Positions 5,667 through 8,724 of a DNA stretch of 8,724 nucleotides are shown here, one piece after another. The position numbers were made by a program, and so were the translations under genes. Below the pieces are notes generated by a model that worked only from the letters and a program-made list of their open reading frames with translations, did not search any database and was not told the origin of the DNA. Within the stretch, counting starts at the first letter, position 1, and each line of letters opens with the position of its first letter. Location of the stretch: contig DCUS01000108.1 in NCBI GenBank assembly GCA_002327885.1, forward strand, positions 24,272-32,995. The letters are read 5' to 3'. The stretch comes from Syntrophaceae bacterium UBA2208 (lineage in GTDB: Bacteria; Desulfobacterota; BSN033; UBA1163).

Positions 5667-6644
5667 ATGTCCGTTAAAAACCTCCTTGAGATTCAAAATC
5701 TTAAAACGTACTTCGATGTTCGAGGGAGAGTTCTTAAAGCCGTCGATGACGTCAGCCTGACGATCAGATCAGGTGAGACGCTGGGTCTCGTTGGCGAGTC
5801 AGGCTGCGGGAAAAGTGTAACTGGCGCCTCCATCATGCGTCTTATACCCATCCCCCCGGGTCGTATTGCAGGAGGAAATATTTTCTTTGAAAGTATGGAT
5901 ATCCTAAAACTTTCCGAACCGGAAATGAGAAAGGTCAGGGGGAATAAGATCTCTATGATCTTTCAGGAACCGATGACCTCTCTCAACCCGGTCTTCACCG
6001 TGGGGGATCAGGTTGCAGAAGTCATCCGTCTTCATGAAAAGCTTTCCCAAAGGGAAACCCGGGAAAGGGTAATCGAGGCTTTTCGTCTCGTGCGCATTCC
6101 AGCCCCCGAATCGCGCATTAAGGAATACCCTCACCAAATGAGCGGAGGGATGCGTCAGCGTGTTATGATCGCTATGGCTCTGGCCTGTCATCCCAAGTTG
6201 ATGATCGCTGACGAACCAAGCACAGCCCTGGATGTGACCATCCAGGCACAGATCCTTGATCTGATGAATAAACTCAAAGAAGAGACCGGCGCTTCCATTT
6301 TGTTTATTACACATGATTTAGGGGTGATTGCTGAGATGGCTCAGAGGGTGGCGGTGATGTATGCAGGGAAGATCATGGAGGGCGCTGACGTGGGCACCCT
6401 TTTCAGCGAACCGAAACATCCTTATACGATGGGTCTGATGAGTTCCATTCCCATCCTGGGCATTGGTAAAAAACAAAGACGGTTGAGCACAATCCCCGGG
6501 GTGGTTCCTTCCCTTTTTAAATTGCCGAAGGGTTGTCTCTTCCATGATCGTTGCTCAATGACCCTTAAGGTGTGCGACCAATCGGAGCCTCCGATGATCG
6601 ACCTTGGAAACAGCCATTTCGTCCGGTGCCATAAATATGTCTGA
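5667..6644 (+). CDS. dppD: Dipeptide ABC transporter ATP-binding protein, DppD-like
   Basis: This is one of two different ATPases that power the importer at the cytoplasmic face (325 aa; E. coli DppD is 327). All ATPase motifs are intact: Walker A GESGCGKS (43-50), Q-loop Gln100, signature MSGGMRQR (158-165), Walker B Asp182 with catalytic Glu183, and switch His216. The C-terminal oligopeptide-transporter domain has four cysteines (290, 296, 303, 321; spacing CX5CX6CX17C). A matching motif holds a [4Fe-4S] cluster in structurally studied DppD/OppD proteins. The ATG lies 4 bp after the dppC stop, with a weak GAGAG site inside dppC. It should form a heterodimer with the DppF-like protein encoded next. 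Confidence 0.94.
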   Translation: MSVKNLLEIQNLKTYFDVRGRVLKAVDDVSLTIRSGETLGLVGESGCGKSVTGASIMRLIPIPPGRIAGGNIFFESMDILKLSEPEMRKVRGNKISMIFQEPMTSLNPVFTVGDQVAEVIRLHEKLSQRETRERVIEAFRLVRIPAPESRIKEYPHQMSGGMRQRVMIAMALACHPKLMIADEPSTALDVTIQAQILDLMNKLKEETGASILFITHDLGVIAEMAQRVAVMYAGKIMEGADVGTLFSEPKHPYTMGLMSSIPILGIGKKQRRLSTIPGVVPSLFKLPKGCLFHDRCSMTLKVCDQSEPPMIDLGNSHFVRCHKYV

Positions 6645-7644
6645 TGCAAAAATAAGCAGAAGCACGTTCCTGCTTGAGACGAGGGAGGTGGTCAAACATT
6701 ACCCCATCCGGGGTGGGATTTTTTTGCGTCCGGTTGCCTCAGTCAAAGCTGTGGATGGAGTCAGTTTATATATTTTGCCGGGCGAGACGCTGGGCCTCGT
6801 GGGAGAATCTGGTTGCGGGAAATCGACTCTTGGCCGGCTCATTCTACGTTTAGAGGAGCCTACCGCTGGCGACATTATTTTCCAGGGTAAAAGTATCCTC
6901 GGTTACGATCTGAGACAGATGAGGGCTTTGCGCCAGGAGATGCAGATCATTTTTCAAGACCCTTTTTCTTCACTCAATCCGCGGAAAAATGTAGCCCATA
7001 TTGTCGGAGAGCCACTCTTTATCCATGGGATGACCGAGCGACATGAGCGAGAAGATCGGGTGCTTAAGCTTTTGGAGGTGGTCGGTCTCAAACGGGAGCA
7101 TATGCGCCGCTATCCCCATCAGTTCTCTGGCGGCCAGCGCCAACGAATTGGAGTCGCCCGTGCACTCGCTCTTAACCCCAAGCTCATTATCTGTGACGAA
7201 GCCGTCTCGGCTCTCGACGTTTCGATTCGAGGCCAGGTCATCAATCTCCTCCAGGACCTGCAGGAGGAGTTCGGTTTAACCTACCTGTTCATCTCTCATG
7301 ATCTGAGTGTGGTGGAGCACATTAGCGATCGCGTAGCGGTGATGTATCTTGGCAAGATTGTGGAGCTGGCAGACTCCCAAAGTCTCTACAAAGTTCCCCT
7401 CCACCCTTACACTCAAGCCCTCCTCTCTGCCGCGCCTGTTCCCGATCCAAAATGGAAAAAGAAACGAATCGTCCTGCCCGGTGATGTGCCCAGTCCCATC
7501 AATCCTCCTTCCGGATGCCGCTTCCATACACGCTGCCTCTATGCGAGGGATATTTGCAGTCAGCAAGAACCGGCTTTGAAGGAGGTGAAGGAAAACCATC
7601 TTGTCGCCTGTACCTTGATGCCTTCAGGAATGGAGGGTCTGTGA
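6637..7644 (+). CDS. dppF: Dipeptide ABC transporter ATP-binding protein, DppF-like
   Basis: This is the partner ATPase of the importer (335 aa from the preferred start; E. coli DppF is 334). The motifs are complete: Walker A GESGCGKST (56-64), Q-loop Gln107, signature SGGQRQR (164-170), Walker B Asp187 with Glu188, and His221. The C-terminal domain has cysteines 294, 300, 307 and 325, with the same CX5CX6CX17C spacing as in dppD. I chose ATG 6637, which overlaps the dppD end by 8 nt and suggests translational coupling. The frame also allows TTG at 6604 (346 aa), but its nearest GGAG is about 16 nt away. This is the last gene of the operon; no T-tailed terminator follows it. Confidence 0.94.
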   Translation: MSDAKISRSTFLLETREVVKHYPIRGGIFLRPVASVKAVDGVSLYILPGETLGLVGESGCGKSTLGRLILRLEEPTAGDIIFQGKSILGYDLRQMRALRQEMQIIFQDPFSSLNPRKNVAHIVGEPLFIHGMTERHEREDRVLKLLEVVGLKREHMRRYPHQFSGGQRQRIGVARALALNPKLIICDEAVSALDVSIRGQVINLLQDLQEEFGLTYLFISHDLSVVEHISDRVAVMYLGKIVELADSQSLYKVPLHPYTQALLSAAPVPDPKWKKKRIVLPGDVPSPINPPSGCRFHTRCLYARDICSQQEPALKEVKENHLVACTLMPSGMEGL

Positions 7645-7661
7645 ATTTAGAGTTGATGAAT

Positions 7662-7696
7662 TGAAGATTAAGAACGGTAAGAGGCATTAATCTTCA
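7662..7696. repeat. Perfect inverted repeat across the dppF/argJ convergent junction
   Basis: TGAAGATTAA (7662-7671) and TTAATCTTCA (7687-7696) are perfect inverted copies around a 15-nt loop. The repeat begins 18 bases after the dppF stop and includes the last codons and the stop of argJ (TAA at 7670-7668). Neither side is followed by a T tract, so it is not a standard intrinsic terminator. It may act in both directions as a message-end hairpin. Confidence 0.55.
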
Positions 7697-8724
7697 CATA
7701 ATCTAAAGAGAGATCGGCGGTGAGAACTGAAAATTGGCCCTTTCCTTGATGAAGGTCAACGATAACTTTGAAAGATTTCTTTTTGATCATCCGGCCTGCT
7801 TTTACCTCTAATCGGGCACCGACGCCCATCCCATTTTTCACAATGGGAGCCTTATCAAAAAAAACATCAATTCGATTTGGGTCTATCCGGGCGCCGCAAT
7901 GACCTAAAGCGCAAAGAATCCTCCCCCAGTTGGCGTCTTCTCCAAAGAAAGCGGTCTTCACCAGCGGAGAATGAGCAACGGCATAAGCGGCCCGCCTGGC
8001 ATCCTCCTGTCCCCTTGCTCCCCGGATCAAGATTTCAATAAATTTCGTCGCCCCTTCTCCGTCTTTCACCAGACTCTCTGATAGATTCCGGCAAACTTTT
8101 GAGAGCATGGTCTGGAACTTCTCGCCATCCCGGTCCATACGACTTAAAGAAAGACCTGCCCTCCCGTTCGCTAAAATCAAAACCGTATCATTGGTGCTGG
8201 TCTCCCCGTCAATCGTGACCCGGTTATAGGACGCTTCAGCGGCTCTCTCCAACATCTTCTGAAGGAGCGGGGCTTTAATATGGACATCGGTGACAAGGAA
8301 GGAAAGCATGGTGGCCAGATTGGGACGAATCATTCCTGCGCCCTTGACCATCCCGCATAACCTAACCGGTTTTCCTTTAATGTGGCAGGTTTCCACTTCA
8401 GTCTTTGGAAAAGTATCCGTAGTCATTATCGCTTCCACCGTGCTCATCCATCCTTCCGGAGATAGTTTATTAATTAATTCGGGAATGGCTTCACGAATTT
8501 TCTTGATTGGAAGGGGGCTTCCGATCACCCCTGTCGAAGATGCAAAGACCAATTCCTTATCGATTCCTAATTGCTTGCCGACCCAAGAAGAAACCTGTCT
8601 GGCATCCCTTAATCCCTGACTTCCCGTACAGGCATTGGCATTCCCGCTGTTGATGAGTATCGCCTGGCACACCCCTCTCCGGATTCGCTGCATATCCAAC
8701 TGCACGGGCGCTGCCTTGATGGTA
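7668..8724 (-). CDS. argJ: ArgJ, ornithine acetyltransferase (bifunctional type), 5' end cut by window
   Basis: This is an arginine-biosynthesis enzyme. ArgJ moves the acetyl group from N-acetylornithine to glutamate, recycling it; bifunctional forms also make N-acetylglutamate from acetyl-CoA. 351 C-terminal codons are visible, read in frame to the edge (TIKAAPVQLD at the cut). Full family members have about 400 residues, so roughly 50 are missing. Family landmarks are NSGNANACTG, SSTGVIG (oxyanion-hole Thr-Gly), and KGAGMIRPN followed by LATMLSF. In that last motif the chain cleaves itself before Thr (codon 8312-8310), which becomes the nucleophile. Further landmarks are GEDANWGRI and the terminal DYVKINASYRS. 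The GTG at 8705 is internal, not a start. Sequence alone does not show whether it is mono- or bifunctional. Its promoter lies outside the window. Confidence 0.95.
   Translation of the reverse strand, partial: TIKAAPVQLDMQRIRRGVCQAILINSGNANACTGSQGLRDARQVSSWVGKQLGIDKELVFASSTGVIGSPLPIKKIREAIPELINKLSPEGWMSTVEAIMTTDTFPKTEVETCHIKGKPVRLCGMVKGAGMIRPNLATMLSFLVTDVHIKAPLLQKMLERAAEASYNRVTIDGETSTNDTVLILANGRAGLSLSRMDRDGEKFQTMLSKVCRNLSESLVKDGEGATKFIEILIRGARGQEDARRAAYAVAHSPLVKTAFFGEDANWGRILCALGHCGARIDPNRIDVFFDKAPIVKNGMGVGARLEVKAGRMIKKKSFKVIVDLHQGKGQFSVLTADLSLDYVKINASYRS

Noticed and set aside
6604..6636. TTG start extending the DppF-like protein by 11 residues
   Set aside because: TTG is a rare start, there is no ribosome binding site at a useful distance, and the length from ATG 6637 already matches the family.
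7830..7847. 6-bp hairpin CCCATT/AATGGG downstream of dppF
   Set aside because: It lies inside the well-conserved argJ coding sequence, lacks a T tract, and is short enough to occur by chance.

Overview
The window looks like chromosomal DNA from a Gram-negative bacterium. Three things point this way: a Sec signal peptide without a lipobox cysteine on a periplasmic binding protein, a PEP-CTERM (exosortase-type) surface protein, and a sigma54-type promoter. This combination, together with moderate GC, would fit Desulfobacterota or related 'deltaproteobacterial' lineages. That placement is inference from gene style, not from a marker gene.

Left part (1-1405), minus strand, AT-richer. At the edge there is a weakly supported open frame with a good ribosome binding site. 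Next comes a small unrecognised protein gene (80 codons from the preferred start), closed by a convincing intrinsic terminator at 232-262. Then comes a secreted 236-residue PEP-CTERM protein with a strong ribosome binding site. It has its own T-tailed terminator (580-617) and a near-consensus -24/-12 promoter (1389-1404). The promoter overlaps the longer alternative start, so it fixes the true start at 1348. Repeated TGTAAAG elements lie 135-205 bp upstream of this promoter and look like enhancer sites for a sigma54 activator.

Middle (1406-2043): a gene-free, AT-rich divergent intergenic region. It carries the control elements of the PEP-CTERM gene on one side and, on the other, a textbook sigma70 promoter (TTGACA, 17 bp, TATGAT).

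Right part (2044-7644), plus strand: a complete five-gene peptide ABC importer operon in the order binding protein, permease, permease, ATPase, ATPase (dppABCDF type). Each protein has nearly the length of its E. coli Dpp counterpart. The binding protein keeps the Arg and Asp that clamp the two ends of a dipeptide in E. coli DppA. A 15-bp hairpin separates the binding-protein gene from the first permease gene, a usual arrangement for making more binding protein than membrane complex. Both ATPases end in a four-cysteine motif of the type reported to hold a [4Fe-4S] cluster.

Right edge (7668-8724), minus strand: argJ, ornithine/glutamate acetyltransferase of arginine synthesis, cut by the window end. 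It converges on the importer operon with only 23 bp between the stop codons and a perfect inverted repeat across the junction.

Most of the window is conventional. I see no phage, transposon, CRISPR or toxin-antitoxin module and no clear novel system. The least ordinary parts are the control region of the PEP-CTERM gene and the small G8-tract gene downstream of it.
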